Assembly (NCBI RefSeq): GCF_023380205.1
Contig: NZ_CP093361.1
Location: 1,640,172-1,704,171, forward strand
Length of the DNA: 64,000 bases
From: Nicoliella spurrieriana
GTDB lineage: Bacteria; Bacillota; Bacilli; Lactobacillales; Lactobacillaceae
Direction of reading: 5' to 3'
Shown: positions 6,702 to 16,128 of the stretch, one piece after another
How the letters are laid out: the number at the start of each line of letters is the position of its first letter
Position numbering within the stretch: the stretch's first letter is position 1
Translations under genes and position numbers: made by a program
Notes under the pieces: generated by a model
Database searches by the model: none
What the model saw: the letters and a program-made list of their open reading frames with translations, nothing else
What the model was told of the DNA's origin: nothing

Positions 6702-8279
6702 CTATATCTTCTTATGGTCAATTCCAATAATGTGTAAATTATCAGGCTGATGAGCATCAATCGTTCGATGTTGCTTCAAATAATTCATAATTAATTTAGG
6801 CATATCATCAGAATCACTTTGAATTACCTTATCCGTTGAAAACGTATCATATCCGCCAGTCCCAGTGCCACGGTATTGATTCATGACCACTTTAATGGTT
6901 TGATCATCTAGCAGTGGTTTCCCATGGTAAATTACCTTCACGACCCGTTGCCCTACTGGTTGATTCAAGTCAAAGGTATATTCAATTCCTGAATAATAAT
7001 CATAATTAAATAGCTGTAACTTAGGTTGTGAGAACGCCTTTGATACGGTTATCCTTCCGTCATCGTGCAACGTAAAGAAGCTAGCGCACTTTTCTAGTGC
7101 AAACTTTAGGTCAGCTCCACTAAGTTGCTCGACAACCAAAGTATTTGGAAATACATAGCTGTTTACCACGTTTCTGATGGTTACAGTCCTATCAAATCCA
7201 GTAATTTCATCATTGAACAGGGCGGTTCCGGAAATATCCACGCCCATTTTATCCATTTGAATCTTATTAATTAAGTCGAGATATGCATTTCCATGGAGTC
7301 TGGCATCCATATAATCTGTAATTCGCATGTCCCCATTGATTGTCGCCAATGGTTGATCCATCCACTTTTCAACGGTGGCTTGTAGTCCATTGACCACTTC
7401 AGATAATTTACTATCTACTGGATAGTTCGCGGTCTTAATTAACTTCGCATCTCGATTAACAATCTGTTTTTGAGCATCTAATTCTAAATCAATCTCGCCA
7501 ACGTTCGCACCACGATATCCGGGTTGTGTAATGGGAATGCCATGAACCAATTGCGCTAGTTCACGGTGCTGGTGCCCAGTTACTAATGCATCGATGCCAT
7601 CCACCGCTTTGAGTAACTCATCACCCTCATTTTCACCGGTTAGTTGTTCAGTTGGTTTGCCATTGTCTAAATCCCGTTCAAAGCCACCGTGGTAAGCAAC
7701 TACTACAATGTCAGCTTGTGATTTTAAGATTGGGACATAATGTTTAGCGGTTTGAACAGCCGATTGAAATTTAAGCCCCGCAATATTGGCAGGCTGTTCC
7801 CAATTGGGAACATATTGAGTGGTTAACCCCAAAATCCCAATTTTAACCCCATGGGATTCAATGATTTGATATGGGGCATCAATCATTTTGGAATGATTTG
7901 GACCCGTTATATTAGCATCTAAAATAGGAAAATTACGGTGCTGCCAGGTATCAGCAATGTAATCAACACCGTAGTTAAATTCATGATTGCCTAGAACCAT
8001 TGCATTCGGCTTTACATCGTTGACCATTTCACATAGCTTTTGATTCAAGTGCTCAGTATCATGAGTATTAAATGCATACGAAGTCAGCGGAGAACCCTCA
8101 ATAAAATCACCATTCTCAATGAATAGTACTATTTCATCTGGATTAGCTGCTCTTATCTGCTTAATAACACTTGCTGCCCTTAGATAACCAAACGGTTGTT
8201 GATCATTAACGCCGCTAAAATTAGTAGGAAACAGATAGCCATGGACATCGCTAGTGGATAGAATTTTGATTTTAACCAA
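6702..8279 (-). CDS. 5'-nucleotidase / 2',3'-cyclic phosphodiesterase family phosphoesterase
   Basis: A 525-residue two-domain protein. The N-terminal metallophosphatase domain (residues 1-300) shows the metal-binding motifs STSDVHG (9-15), 'ENGDFIEGSP', 'VLGNHEFNYG', 'YHGGFERD' and 'ALVTGHQHREL'. The C-terminal domain (about 310-520) is the 5'-nucleotidase substrate domain, with 'FPNTLVVEQLSGADLKFALE' and 'VVMNQYRGTGTGGYD'. Members remove phosphate from nucleotides or cyclic nucleotides. Most are exported, but this one has no signal peptide and should be cytoplasmic. It starts immediately after the stop of phnE (one base apart), so it is the last gene of the transporter operon and likely handles an imported phosphorylated compound. 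Confidence 0.85.
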   Translation of the reverse strand: MVKIKILSTSDVHGYLFPTNFSGVNDQQPFGYLRAASVIKQIRAANPDEIVLFIENGDFIEGSPLTSYAFNTHDTEHLNQKLCEMVNDVKPNAMVLGNHEFNYGVDYIADTWQHRNFPILDANITGPNHSKMIDAPYQIIESHGVKIGILGLTTQYVPNWEQPANIAGLKFQSAVQTAKHYVPILKSQADIVVVAYHGGFERDLDNGKPTEQLTGENEGDELLKAVDGIDALVTGHQHRELAQLVHGIPITQPGYRGANVGEIDLELDAQKQIVNRDAKLIKTANYPVDSKLSEVVNGLQATVEKWMDQPLATINGDMRITDYMDARLHGNAYLDLINKIQMDKMGVDISGTALFNDEITGFDRTVTIRNVVNSYVFPNTLVVEQLSGADLKFALEKCASFFTLHDDGRITVSKAFSQPKLQLFNYDYYSGIEYTFDLNQPVGQRVVKVIYHGKPLLDDQTIKVVMNQYRGTGTGGYDTFSTDKVIQSDSDDMPKLIMNYLKQHRTIDAHQPDNLHIIGIDHKKI

Positions 8280-9095
8280 TTAAACTAACTTCTTTCTTAA
8301 GGTTCCTGAAATCCAGTCAATTACAGCAACCATAATGATAATTCCAACAAGAATGATTCCAACCCTAGGCCAATTTCTGGTCTGGATAGCAAAAAGCAGT
8401 GGCGTTCCAATTCCACCGGCACCCACCATTCCTAAAATGGTTGCAGAGCGCACTGCAATTTCGAATTGAAATAGCGTATATGATAAAATCGAAGGCATTA
8501 CGGCTGGAATCGTGGATAAAAATAATACTTGGATTTTATTTCCACCAGCAGCAATAATCGCATCATTAGTGCTGTGGTCAAGCCCTTCAATCGATTCATC
8601 ATATAGTTTTCCTAGCATCCCAATCGAATGGATTCCAAGTGCCAATACCCCTGCAAATGAGCCTGGCCCCACTGCCTTAATGAACATAATGGCTAACACA
8701 ATTTCTGGGAACGTCCTAATTAATACTAATAATAACTTACCACTAGTCGATCGAAGGTGAAATCGCTTTTTAGCATCGGTGCGGGCAGCCCAAAATGAAA
8801 TCGGAAAGCTAATAATTGCTGAGATAAAAATGCCTAAGAATGCGATGGCTAAAGTTTGAATGATTTGACTAACCAAGTCTTCACCACTACCGTTGTAAGC
8901 ATATTTCCAATCAGGGTGGAAAATCCCCTGGAAAATCGACCGGCTCACTTCACCAGCAGAGGCTTGGATTCCAGTAAATTGGAGCCCCTTAAATGCCCAG
9001 AGGTAGACAATCGCAATTACGATAATCCAAAACATAAATCCATATTTAGTGATTAAATTATTTTTTGATTGATCACGACTCATATTGTTTTTCAC
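8280..9095 (-). CDS. phnE: Phosphonate-type ABC transporter permease (second)
   Basis: A 271-residue integral membrane protein with about six helices and the binding-protein-dependent permease motif near residues 150-200 ('GMLGKLYDESIEGLDHSTNDAIIAAGGNK', the EAA-like loop that contacts the ATPase) and 'SATILGMVGAGGIG'. It starts with GTG that overlaps the TGA of the preceding gene by four bases (GTGA) behind AGGAGA, implying translational coupling. It is similar to the other permease in the operon, so the channel is probably a heterodimer. Confidence 0.88.
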   Translation of the reverse strand: MKNNMSRDQSKNNLITKYGFMFWIIVIAIVYLWAFKGLQFTGIQASAGEVSRSIFQGIFHPDWKYAYNGSGEDLVSQIIQTLAIAFLGIFISAIISFPISFWAARTDAKKRFHLRSTSGKLLLVLIRTFPEIVLAIMFIKAVGPGSFAGVLALGIHSIGMLGKLYDESIEGLDHSTNDAIIAAGGNKIQVLFLSTIPAVMPSILSYTLFQFEIAVRSATILGMVGAGGIGTPLLFAIQTRNWPRVGIILVGIIIMVAVIDWISGTLRKKLV

Positions 9096-9883
9096 CTTAA
9101 TTTCTCCTGTAGTTTATTACTGATGGTATCGATAATTACTACGACTACTAGAATCACAATAATAATCACTGCGGTTTGATTGTACATAAATGAAGATAGT
9201 GATCTTTGCAAATAGACCCCAATTCCACCAGCACCTAAATACCCCAGCACCGTTGATGAACGAACATTAATTTCAAATGCATATAAGAAGTACCCCACGA
9301 AGCGGTTAATAATTTGGGGAACAACGGCAAAGATAACTACTTGGATTTTATTAGCTCCGGCAGCTTCTAATGCCTCCAAGGGCCCGTTATCAATTGATTC
9401 AACAGTTTCATAGAATAATTTTGACACCACTCCAAACGAAAAGATCGCCAATGTGAATACCCCGGCAGTAGGTCCAATTCCAACGATTGCAACAAACAAT
9501 GCAGCCAAGAGTAAATCGGGTAAGGTTCTAACTAAATCCAATATGAAGCGAATGATTAACCTTAAAACTGGATTTTTAACGATGTTTCTTGCAGCTAAAA
9601 TTGAAAATGGGGCTGCAATCAGCGCTCCAATCGTAGTCCCAATCAAAGCCATTTGGATGGTTTCAATAATTGGCGCAATCACAACATTTAGATATTGCCA
9701 ATCCGGATTAGACATTCTAACCAGCAAATCAGTAAATTGACCAAAGTTAGAAATAAAGCCAATAATATCCACACCGGTTGCCATTGATGATAGGACTAAT
9801 AGCACTATTAAAATAACTGTCCATGCAATGCCCTTAACATGAAATTTTTGACTAAATGACTTTTGAGGAATTTCTGTATTCAT
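9092..9883 (-). CDS. phnE: Phosphonate-type ABC transporter permease (first)
   Basis: A 263-residue membrane protein with an N-terminal helix at about 17-37 and five more. The EAA-type loop is 'GVVSKLFYETVESIDNGPLEALEAAGANK' and it ends in 'SSTVLGYLGAGGIGVYL', closely parallel to the second permease. It follows phnC by six bases and overlaps the second permease gene by four. It forms the channel for the ligand delivered by PhnD. Confidence 0.88.
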   Translation of the reverse strand: MNTEIPQKSFSQKFHVKGIAWTVILIVLLVLSSMATGVDIIGFISNFGQFTDLLVRMSNPDWQYLNVVIAPIIETIQMALIGTTIGALIAAPFSILAARNIVKNPVLRLIIRFILDLVRTLPDLLLAALFVAIVGIGPTAGVFTLAIFSFGVVSKLFYETVESIDNGPLEALEAAGANKIQVVIFAVVPQIINRFVGYFLYAFEINVRSSTVLGYLGAGGIGVYLQRSLSSFMYNQTAVIIIVILVVVVIIDTISNKLQEKLR

Positions 9884-9889
9884 CTTATC

Positions 9890-10645
9890 TTAATGCCCCG
9901 CTTTATCATAAATTTTATCAAAATCACCATTAGAAACGTTATTGATAGGTTGATCATAAACCAACTGTCCACTCCGTAACCCAATGATTCGACTAGCGTA
10001 CTTCATTGCTAATTCCACTGAATGCAAATTAACAACAACCGTAATCCCTAGCTGTTCATTTAAATTCTTTAAATCATCCATCACGGCTTCAGAAGTGACC
10101 GGGTCTAGTGATGCTACGGGTTCATCAGCTAAAATAATCTTAGGATCTTGCATTAAGGTTCTGGCAATTGCCACCCGCTGTTGCTGTCCGCCGGATAGTT
10201 GATCAGTTCTTGTGTATAATTTATCCAACAAGTTGACGGTCTTTAGTGATTCAACCGCCTTATTCTTATCCGCTTTGCTAAATAAGCCCAGGACACTCTT
10301 CCAAGTCGGATAAAAACCCACCCGGCCGTTCAAAACATTGCGTTGGACGGTTCTTTGTTTAACTAAGTTAAAATTTTGAAAAATCATCCCAATGTTCCGT
10401 CTTAACGCACGCAGTTTTTTAGATTTATAGTTCACGATTGATTTACCATCAATTAGGATATCGCCACTTGTGATATCATGCATCTTGTTGATTGATCTTA
10501 AAAGGGTACTCTTCCCGGCTCCAGAAAGCCCCACAACAGCTATAAATTCACCCTTTTGAATCTCTAAATTGATATCTTTAAGTCCAATCGTTCCACTATC
10601 ATAAACCTTTTGGACGTCCTTAAAAGCAATGGCTGGTTCTATCAT
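9890..10645 (-). CDS. phnC: Phosphonate-type ABC transporter ATP-binding protein
   Basis: A 251-residue ABC ATPase. Walker A is GLSGAGKST (about 38-46), the Q-loop '[12 protein letters not shown]', the signature [15 protein letters not shown] (about 150), Walker B '[13 protein letters not shown]' and the switch His in '[11 protein letters not shown]'. The [10 protein letters not shown] form is characteristic of PhnC/GltL-like importers. It energises the two permeases encoded downstream. A GGAGATTT site precedes the ATG, and a stem-loop lies between it and phnD. Confidence 0.9.
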   Translation of the reverse strand: MIEPAIAFKDVQKVYDSGTIGLKDINLEIQKGEFIAVVGLSGAGKSTLLRSINKMHDITSGDILIDGKSIVNYKSKKLRALRRNIGMIFQNFNLVKQRTVQRNVLNGRVGFYPTWKSVLGLFSKADKNKAVESLKTVNLLDKLYTRTDQLSGGQQQRVAIARTLMQDPKIILADEPVASLDPVTSEAVMDDLKNLNEQLGITVVVNLHSVELAMKYASRIIGLRSGQLVYDQPINNVSNGDFDKIYDKAGH

Positions 10646-10670
10646 TTATAAAATCTCCTCCATAAATTAA

Positions 10671-10710
10671 TAACCTGTAATAACCCTACTTGAGAGTTAA
10701 TTACAGGTTA
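10671..10710. promoter_or_regulatory. Intercistronic stem-loop between phnD and phnC
   Basis: TAACCTGTAAT and ATTACAGGTTA are perfect 11-bp inverted repeats with an 18-base loop and no T-run. Such structures often stabilise the binding-protein part of a transporter mRNA and lower expression of the membrane genes; it could also be an operator. Confidence 0.6.
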
Positions 10711-10735
10711 CTAATCATAATAAAATATTTAATTA

Positions 10736-11668
10736 TTATTTATTTAATTCTTCAGCAATTTTATCGTACTTCCGGATAGAGTTAAAATCGCTATCCTTAG
10801 CATTTACATATCCCTCATGGGAGTAAACGGATGACATGATTTCATGTCCCTTCTTGGTCTTTACGATCTTCTTAAAGGCATCAGCAATCTTCTTTTGCCA
10901 CTTCTTACTCATATCACCACGAACAGTAATCGTGTCATTAGGAATCTTACCAGTAGTATAAATTGGTACAACTTCCTTCATCACATCTGGAGCATCTTTA
11001 GTAACTAAAGTCCGAGCACCCTGGAAAACAAATGCTGCATCGGTATTCTTGTTATATACAGACAATACTCCTTGATCATGGCCCTTTACTTGAACCGTCT
11101 TAATATTATCCTTATTGATATTTACGCCATGTTTTAACATTTCAACCGCTGGATACACCCAACCAGCGGTAGAGGTAGTATCTTGAACCGCAATCTTCTT
11201 ACCCTTTAATTGCTTAAGGTTCTTGATGCCGCTACCTTTATGAACCAAAATTTGAGCACGGTAGTAGTTCACTAATTTTTTACCGGTTTTATCGTCAGGT
11301 TCCGTCCGGTTATAACGTAGTGCTTGAAGTAACACCTTAGCGTTATATTGTTTGTGAGCTAAGACATATGCGTCAGGTGGTAAGAAACCAACGTCAACTT
11401 TCTTTGAACCCATTGCTTCAACGATCGTATTGTAATCGGTCGAAACACTAACATTTACAGGAATGCCTAGTTGCTTTGAAAGTAAACCTGCCAATGGCTT
11501 AGCCTTTGCTTCCATGGTATTTGCATTTGATGAAGGCACAAATTGAACAGTCAATTTCTTAGGCGTATAATCTCCTGAACCATTTGAAGACTTGCCCCCA
11601 CAGGCGGTCAATAACACTGCACTCAATAAAAGCACACTGGCTGCCGCCACTTTCTTAAAGAACTTCAT
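10736..11668 (-). CDS. phnD: Phosphonate/phosphite-type substrate-binding lipoprotein
   Basis: A protein of about 310 residues with a lipoprotein signal (MKFFKKVAAASVLLLSAVLL then lipobox LTAC). The mature part shows the PhnD fold: 'LTVQFVPSSNANTMEAKAKPL', 'VDVGFLPPDAYVLA', 'KGKKIAVQDTTSTAGWVYP', 'AAFVFQGAR' and 'KIPNDTITVRGDMS'. These shape a pocket for small phosphorus oxyanions or phosphonates. The start is taken as the ATG after AGGAGAGA; a more upstream ATG at 11686 overlaps that ribosome site. First gene of the phnDCEE-nucleotidase operon; the exact ligand (phosphonate, phosphite or organophosphate) is not evident. Confidence 0.88.
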   Translation of the reverse strand: MKFFKKVAAASVLLLSAVLLTACGGKSSNGSGDYTPKKLTVQFVPSSNANTMEAKAKPLAGLLSKQLGIPVNVSVSTDYNTIVEAMGSKKVDVGFLPPDAYVLAHKQYNAKVLLQALRYNRTEPDDKTGKKLVNYYRAQILVHKGSGIKNLKQLKGKKIAVQDTTSTAGWVYPAVEMLKHGVNINKDNIKTVQVKGHDQGVLSVYNKNTDAAFVFQGARTLVTKDAPDVMKEVVPIYTTGKIPNDTITVRGDMSKKWQKKIADAFKKIVKTKKGHEIMSSVYSHEGYVNAKDSDFNSIRKYDKIAEELNK

Positions 11669-11704
11669 ACCGCTATCTCTCCTCATAAAGAAATGAAATT
11701 ATTA

Positions 11705-11736
11705 TGTAAGATGAACCCGAACATAAATATCTTACA
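11705..11736. promoter_or_regulatory. Inverted repeat upstream of phnD
   Basis: TGTAAGAT and ATCTTACA are perfect 8-bp inverted repeats 16 bases apart, 37 bp before phnD. Possible operator or 5' mRNA hairpin. The rest of the 317-bp divergent region to 11985 holds AT-rich DNA and the promoter of the next gene. Confidence 0.4.
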
Positions 11737-11916
11737 AATTAATAATATCAAGTTTTTCTTAAGATTTCAAAGTAAATTTGTAAAAAATTAGCCATTTTTT
11801 TGTAAAATGTTTGTATTTTATCCGGCTTTTGTAGTTAAACATTAATTATAGTTAACATATTAATGACCTCATTTCTAGAAAGATACAGAGCGCATTGGCC
11901 GAATCAATCCAATTAA

Positions 11917-11945
11917 TTGAAATTCACACAAACTAGCTATACAAT
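11917..11945 (+). promoter_or_regulatory. Promoter of the acetoin/diacetyl reductase gene
   Basis: TTGAAA (11917-11922), 17 bases, TACAAT (11940-11945). The gene's GGGGGAG site follows about 28 bases later. Confidence 0.6.
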
Positions 11946-11985
11946 AATTGTGAAAACATTAACAATTACCTTTGGGGGAGATTAA

Positions 11986-12759
11986 ATGAGTAAAAAAGTA
12001 GCTTTAATTACCGGTGCTGGTCAAGGAATTGGGAAGAGCATCGCATTACAACTAAGTGCAGATGGCTTTGAAGTAGCATTAACTGGTCGGCACCTAGACA
12101 AGATGCAAGCAGTTGCTGATGAAATCAATGGTAATGGCGGTCATGCAATTGCCATTCAATCAGATGTCCAATCTAAGGCCGAAGTCGATCAAGCGGTAGC
12201 AGCAACCGTTGCAAAACTCGGTCAATTAAATGTATACGTTAACAATGCTGGAATTGCAGTGGTTGATCCAGTCGCAGAAACGACCGAAGCTGAAATGCGG
12301 CGACTATTGGATATTAACGTCATGGGGGCCCTTTTTGGAATTCAAGCTGCTGCTAAGCAGTTTAAAAAGCAAGGTACTCCTGGTAAAATCATTAATGCAT
12401 CATCCATTGCGGGCCACGAGGGCTTTCCAATGCTCGGTGGTTACTCCGCAACTAAGTTTGCAATTAGAGGACTGACCCAAGCTGCTGCTAAGGAACTGGC
12501 TAAGGATCACATTACCGTTAATGCTTACTGCCCTGGAATTGTGCTCACTCCAATGTGGGATGAAATTGATGATAAGCTCACCACACTAGAAAATAAGCCC
12601 AAGGGGTCTGCTTTGAAAGATGCAGTTGACGGAATCGCCCTTGGCCGCGGTGAGGAACCAAAGGATGTTTCCAATTTAGTATCATTTTTAGCAAGTGATA
12701 AAGCCGACTACATTACCGGACAGGCAATCCTAGTTGATGGTGGAATTAAGTACGTTTAA
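11986..12759 (+). CDS. butA: Diacetyl/acetoin reductase (short-chain dehydrogenase)
   Basis: A 257-residue short-chain dehydrogenase. The nucleotide-binding motif is TGAGQGIG (9-16), then '[11 protein letters not shown]' (NNAG at about 86), the catalytic Ser in '[12 protein letters not shown]', Y-S-A-T-K (YxxxK) at about 153-157, and '[14 protein letters not shown]'. The last two features and the overall length are typical of the meso-2,3-butanediol/acetoin (diacetyl) reductases of lactic acid bacteria, which reduce diacetyl to acetoin with NADH and so recycle cofactor during pyruvate overflow. Own promoter, own terminator, single gene. The exact stereospecificity cannot be read from sequence. 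Confidence 0.8.
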   Translation: MSKKVALITGAGQGIGKSIALQLSADGFEVALTGRHLDKMQAVADEINGNGGHAIAIQSDVQSKAEVDQAVAATVAKLGQLNVYVNNAGIAVVDPVAETTEAEMRRLLDINVMGALFGIQAAAKQFKKQGTPGKIINASSIAGHEGFPMLGGYSATKFAIRGLTQAAAKELAKDHITVNAYCPGIVLTPMWDEIDDKLTTLENKPKGSALKDAVDGIALGRGEEPKDVSNLVSFLASDKADYITGQAILVDGGIKYV

Positions 12760-12782
12760 TCTAAACAATAAATTAAATCAAT

Positions 12783-12818
12783 CACGGGGTGGTCCTTTAA
12801 TTAGTGCCATCCCGTTTT
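12783..12818 (+). terminator. Terminator of the reductase gene
   Basis: ACGGGGTGG...CCATCCCGT stem followed by TTTTAG. Confidence 0.7.
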
Positions 12819-12868
12819 AGCATCATCAATAATGATTGATTTTAAGTTTTACACAAATTAATTATTCA

Positions 12869-12897
12869 TTGACAGTTGTCATTGCCAATACTATATT
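12869..12897 (+). promoter_or_regulatory. Promoter of the CAP-domain exoprotein gene
   Basis: TTGACA (12869-12874), 17-base spacer, TATATT (12892-12897). The gene has a short leader of about 20 bases with TTGGAGATG as ribosome site. Confidence 0.75.
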
Positions 12898-12921
12898 TAA
12901 TAATATTGGAGATGAATAATT

Positions 12922-14559
12922 ATGAAAAAAATCAAATTATTATTAGCAACGACCGTCATTGCGACGTTAGGTACGGGCGTTACATATTCACAAACCGCTA
13001 GTGCAAAAGCCCCAAAAACCATTCGGGTATTTAAATTCAGCAATCAATATAGCACCCCCGTGCTAATCAGTAGCAGTAATCAAAAATATACCGGCACACT
13101 AAAAAGGGGCACTAAAATCAACTACCATAATCGGAATTATTATTACATAAAACGTTTCCATGGATACATTGCTGGGGGGAAAGCACATTTAAAACTATCT
13201 TTAGTTAGCTATCCCGGTTCCACAGGCAAGGCGGATGCCACTCATAAATACATTGTCAGTTCCAAACACCATAGCGCCCCCATCATGGATCAACAACAAT
13301 TTCATCAATTAATTAATCAAAAGGCAGATGGGAGTTTTGGTGCCGATAGCGGATTTGAAAATTACCGCGTTCACATTATCAAGACCCAAACCGTTGCAGG
13401 GTACTCTTTTACAGAAATCGATCAACTAACTGGAAACCATGATCGGGAAAAATCATGGATCTATTCCGGATATTTAGGTAACAAAAGAAACGTGCACGTT
13501 AAGTACGTTAGTTTAGATAAAATTTACGCAAAACAAAGTAAAATTTTAGCCAATCAAAATCAATCCAGTGATTCCGATAGTAATGATCAGAATAGTGGTA
13601 AAAATGATCCGAAGCTATTTACTACCGATGAAATCAATCAAATTCAGGAATATCAAAATGAAGCCAATGCAATTGGTAACGTTACTAACCCCTACTCAGT
13701 TAAACCTGTGTACCAAAATTCGTTTAATGTTGGCCAATTAAATCCCGCTTTTATTCAAAACACGGTCGATTGGCTCAATTTTTATCGAAAAATGTTTGGT
13801 CTTTCTGAAATTCAAGATGACAGCAATTGGGATTCTGCAGCTCAATATGGAGCAACAACGCTCGCAGCAGCAAATCAGGGATTGAGCCATGGGCTAGTTG
13901 GTTTTAATAAACCCGATTTCATCAGTCAAGATGATTGGCAACGTGGAATCGATGCTACTGCATCTAGTAACCTAGCATCTGGGGTTAGCACTCCTTATGA
14001 TATTATTAACACCTACTTAAATGATAATGGCGATCAATATCCAGGCCACCGGCAATGGTTATTTGGTAATATCGGTAAAATTGGTGTCGGGCAAGCCGGT
14101 ACCTATAACGACTTAAAAGTATTTGAAAAATCCGAACATAATGACGCCATCTTTAACATTACCAATAGTGCCCTCCCGTTTCCTAAGGCCGGCCTATGTC
14201 CAATTAACTTAGTTGACGGGGCCTATTGGACCTTATCATTACCATATGAGCTATCATCTTTCCCTAGTTATTCCTCGCATTATCACGTCCTTTATAAAGA
14301 TGCTAGCACTGAAAGCGATCAATATGACCCTAGTCGTGATTCTAGCACGGTTACAATTCATGATAATACTGCTAATCAGGATGTGCCAGTTTCTAATGTT
14401 GCATTGGCTGGTGATTCCGGGGATGGAAATGTTTGTTTTACTTTCAAGCCAGATGACCAATATATCAAGGTCGGTCATAGCTACACGGTAACGGTCACCG
14501 GCCTTCCCAATAATCAAACCTACACTTACACCACCAAATTATTTAATTTAAAGAGTTAA
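12922..14559 (+). CDS. Secreted CAP (SCP/PR-1) domain protein with N-terminal surface-layer-like region
   Basis: A 545-residue exported protein. Signal peptide residues 1-28 ending in SAKA. Residues 30-200 contain short repeats of aromatic-basic strands ('YYYIKRFHGYIAGGKAHLKL', 'YLGNKRNVHVKYVSL') that resemble the SLAP/cell-wall-binding segments of lactobacillar surface proteins. A low-complexity Ser/Asn/Asp linker lies at about 208-225. Residues 270-420 form a CAP domain: 'TVDWLNFYRKMFGL', 'AAQYGATTLAA', 'LSHGL', and 'YPGHRQWLF' with 'KIGVGQ', matching the conserved His, Glu/Asp and G-H-R positions. The last 100 residues look like an Ig-like beta domain. Probably a cell-wall-associated protein; enzymatic role unknown. 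Confidence 0.8.
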   Translation: MKKIKLLLATTVIATLGTGVTYSQTASAKAPKTIRVFKFSNQYSTPVLISSSNQKYTGTLKRGTKINYHNRNYYYIKRFHGYIAGGKAHLKLSLVSYPGSTGKADATHKYIVSSKHHSAPIMDQQQFHQLINQKADGSFGADSGFENYRVHIIKTQTVAGYSFTEIDQLTGNHDREKSWIYSGYLGNKRNVHVKYVSLDKIYAKQSKILANQNQSSDSDSNDQNSGKNDPKLFTTDEINQIQEYQNEANAIGNVTNPYSVKPVYQNSFNVGQLNPAFIQNTVDWLNFYRKMFGLSEIQDDSNWDSAAQYGATTLAAANQGLSHGLVGFNKPDFISQDDWQRGIDATASSNLASGVSTPYDIINTYLNDNGDQYPGHRQWLFGNIGKIGVGQAGTYNDLKVFEKSEHNDAIFNITNSALPFPKAGLCPINLVDGAYWTLSLPYELSSFPSYSSHYHVLYKDASTESDQYDPSRDSSTVTIHDNTANQDVPVSNVALAGDSGDGNVCFTFKPDDQYIKVGHSYTVTVTGLPNNQTYTYTTKLFNLKS

Positions 14560-14676
14560 GCCCGTCCCGTCAACGACTCACAAATCACCCGAATTTTCAA
14601 TGCTAGTATTTTAAATCTGAGCGCTCTAAAATGAAATTGTTGCAATAGTTAGAGTTAAGTATACGAGGTGATTGTC

Positions 14677-15852
14677 ATGATTCATTTAAAAGAATTTCAA
14701 GCACTACAAGCTGCCATTTTGCACAGTTCAAATAACACCAATCAGTTACTACATCAATTTTTTGACCGTAACTGGGATGAAATTCATCGGGTCGTTAATT
14801 TAGAAGATGCACTCCCAGATGCCGTTGTTGACATCTGGTGGCTTCGAAAATTAGCCGACCAAAAAGCACTCCCACTGGATGATGAAATTGACGATGGCAT
14901 CGTAATTGAAACCATGAATCGTTTAGCAACGGTTCAAACTGAGTACCTGGTAAATTTTAAAGCACAGCTTCCAGCCGAATCATTGGTATCAGTTAGCACC
15001 ATTATGAAGGCCCTTGATAATTGGTATGCTCAGGCCCAAAGTAATGATTCAGACGAATTGGAAACCCATCCGTTAGCTCAACTCTGGATTGAAAATCGCG
15101 AATCATTTGCGGTGATGATGGATAATGATCGTTCATTTAACCGAATCGACCGGCGGTTTAAAATCCTGCACTTTCTATCGAATACCAAATTCAGTTTTAC
15201 TCAAGCAATCGAGATCTTCCGTCAGCTCCGGCAATTCTGTTTGCAATACGCATTTAAAACCACTTTATTATCGGACCGGATGTTTGATCAATGCATCGAA
15301 GCAGTTAAGCAAGATCCGCACAATTTAATGCCAGTAGCCAAGCTCATTGAAATCAATGAAAATAAACTAAATGCCGTGATCAACCCTCGTTTTGGTGCCA
15401 CAAGTAAACAAATAGCAAATCTGATGATCATTAGCAAAATTGCCAAGGGGCAAACGCCAATTAATGGTGATATTGCAGTTGATCAGTTAATCAAGCGGCT
15501 GGGAACCCTTAAGAACACCTACATTCGTTGCATCATTCAAAGAAATTCGCTTCAGTCTACTTTAACCAGTAGTGATTTTAAGGCCGCCTTTAGTTTTTGG
15601 GACGAGCCAGAGTACATGGGGATGGAGACCGATCCGACTCCAATGGCCGAATTTTGGCAAAAACATCAAGATCAAGTCGCTGAACTAATTGGCGATTACT
15701 CAATCTACAAACGTATTAACATGGTAATGGAAACCATTATTAAACAACAACTTACCCGATTAAGTGATGAAGATACCGTTGCGTTATACCACGCCTTTCA
15801 GCTCATCATGGATATGTGCCTAGCAAAAGAGGCGGCCATCACGAACTTATAA
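14677..15852 (+). CDS. Helical protein of unknown family (intact paralog)
   Basis: A 391-residue, cytoplasmic, mostly alpha-helical protein with no signal or membrane segment. The ATG at 14677 is preceded by GAGGTGA; a GTG at 14668 overlaps that site. Recognisable landmarks are 'AVVDIWWLRKLADQKALPL' near residue 50, 'WIENRESFAVMMDNDRSFN' near 150, 'TSSDFKAAFSFWDEPEYMG' and 'DPTPMAEFWQKH' near 310, and an 'AKEAAITNL' end. The same landmarks in the same order occur in the split gene at 20374-21575 on the other strand, so this is a local paralogous family. The two halves also look alike (both have a W-x(10-15)-MMDND or W-x-x-H segment followed by a helical hairpin), hinting at an internal duplication. 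Function unknown. Confidence 0.7.
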   Translation: MIHLKEFQALQAAILHSSNNTNQLLHQFFDRNWDEIHRVVNLEDALPDAVVDIWWLRKLADQKALPLDDEIDDGIVIETMNRLATVQTEYLVNFKAQLPAESLVSVSTIMKALDNWYAQAQSNDSDELETHPLAQLWIENRESFAVMMDNDRSFNRIDRRFKILHFLSNTKFSFTQAIEIFRQLRQFCLQYAFKTTLLSDRMFDQCIEAVKQDPHNLMPVAKLIEINENKLNAVINPRFGATSKQIANLMIISKIAKGQTPINGDIAVDQLIKRLGTLKNTYIRCIIQRNSLQSTLTSSDFKAAFSFWDEPEYMGMETDPTPMAEFWQKHQDQVAELIGDYSIYKRINMVMETIIKQQLTRLSDEDTVALYHAFQLIMDMCLAKEAAITNL

Positions 15853-15867
15853 TTAGCTCCACCCCGA

Positions 15868-15902
15868 AAATAGCCATGCATTTTAATGGCTATTTTTAAA
15901 TT
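15868..15902 (+). terminator. Terminator
   Basis: AAAATAGCCAT-GCATTTTA-ATGGCTATTTTT. Confidence 0.8.
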
Positions 15903-16128
15903 TGTATCATTGTTGATCTAACAGCTTTTATTGCGGATGATAAATTGAATTGTTGGATTAATGATGTTAATTCATCCTTAAATTAACATCATTTTCAGTC
16001 GAAATTAAATTTTAACCACCTAATCCTGCATCACTACACAGAACTTAATTACAGCAGTTATTTTCAGGATTTTAAGAGATAATCATCAATGCTAATCTAT
16101 ATTTAAACAAATAAAGGTGGTTGATCAA

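Noticed and set aside
6524-6760. Minus-strand ORF of 78 codons between the nucleotidase and the secreted protein genes
   Set aside because: It runs through the strong bidirectional terminator at 6591-6620 and overlaps the end of the nucleotidase gene in another frame; no ribosome site.
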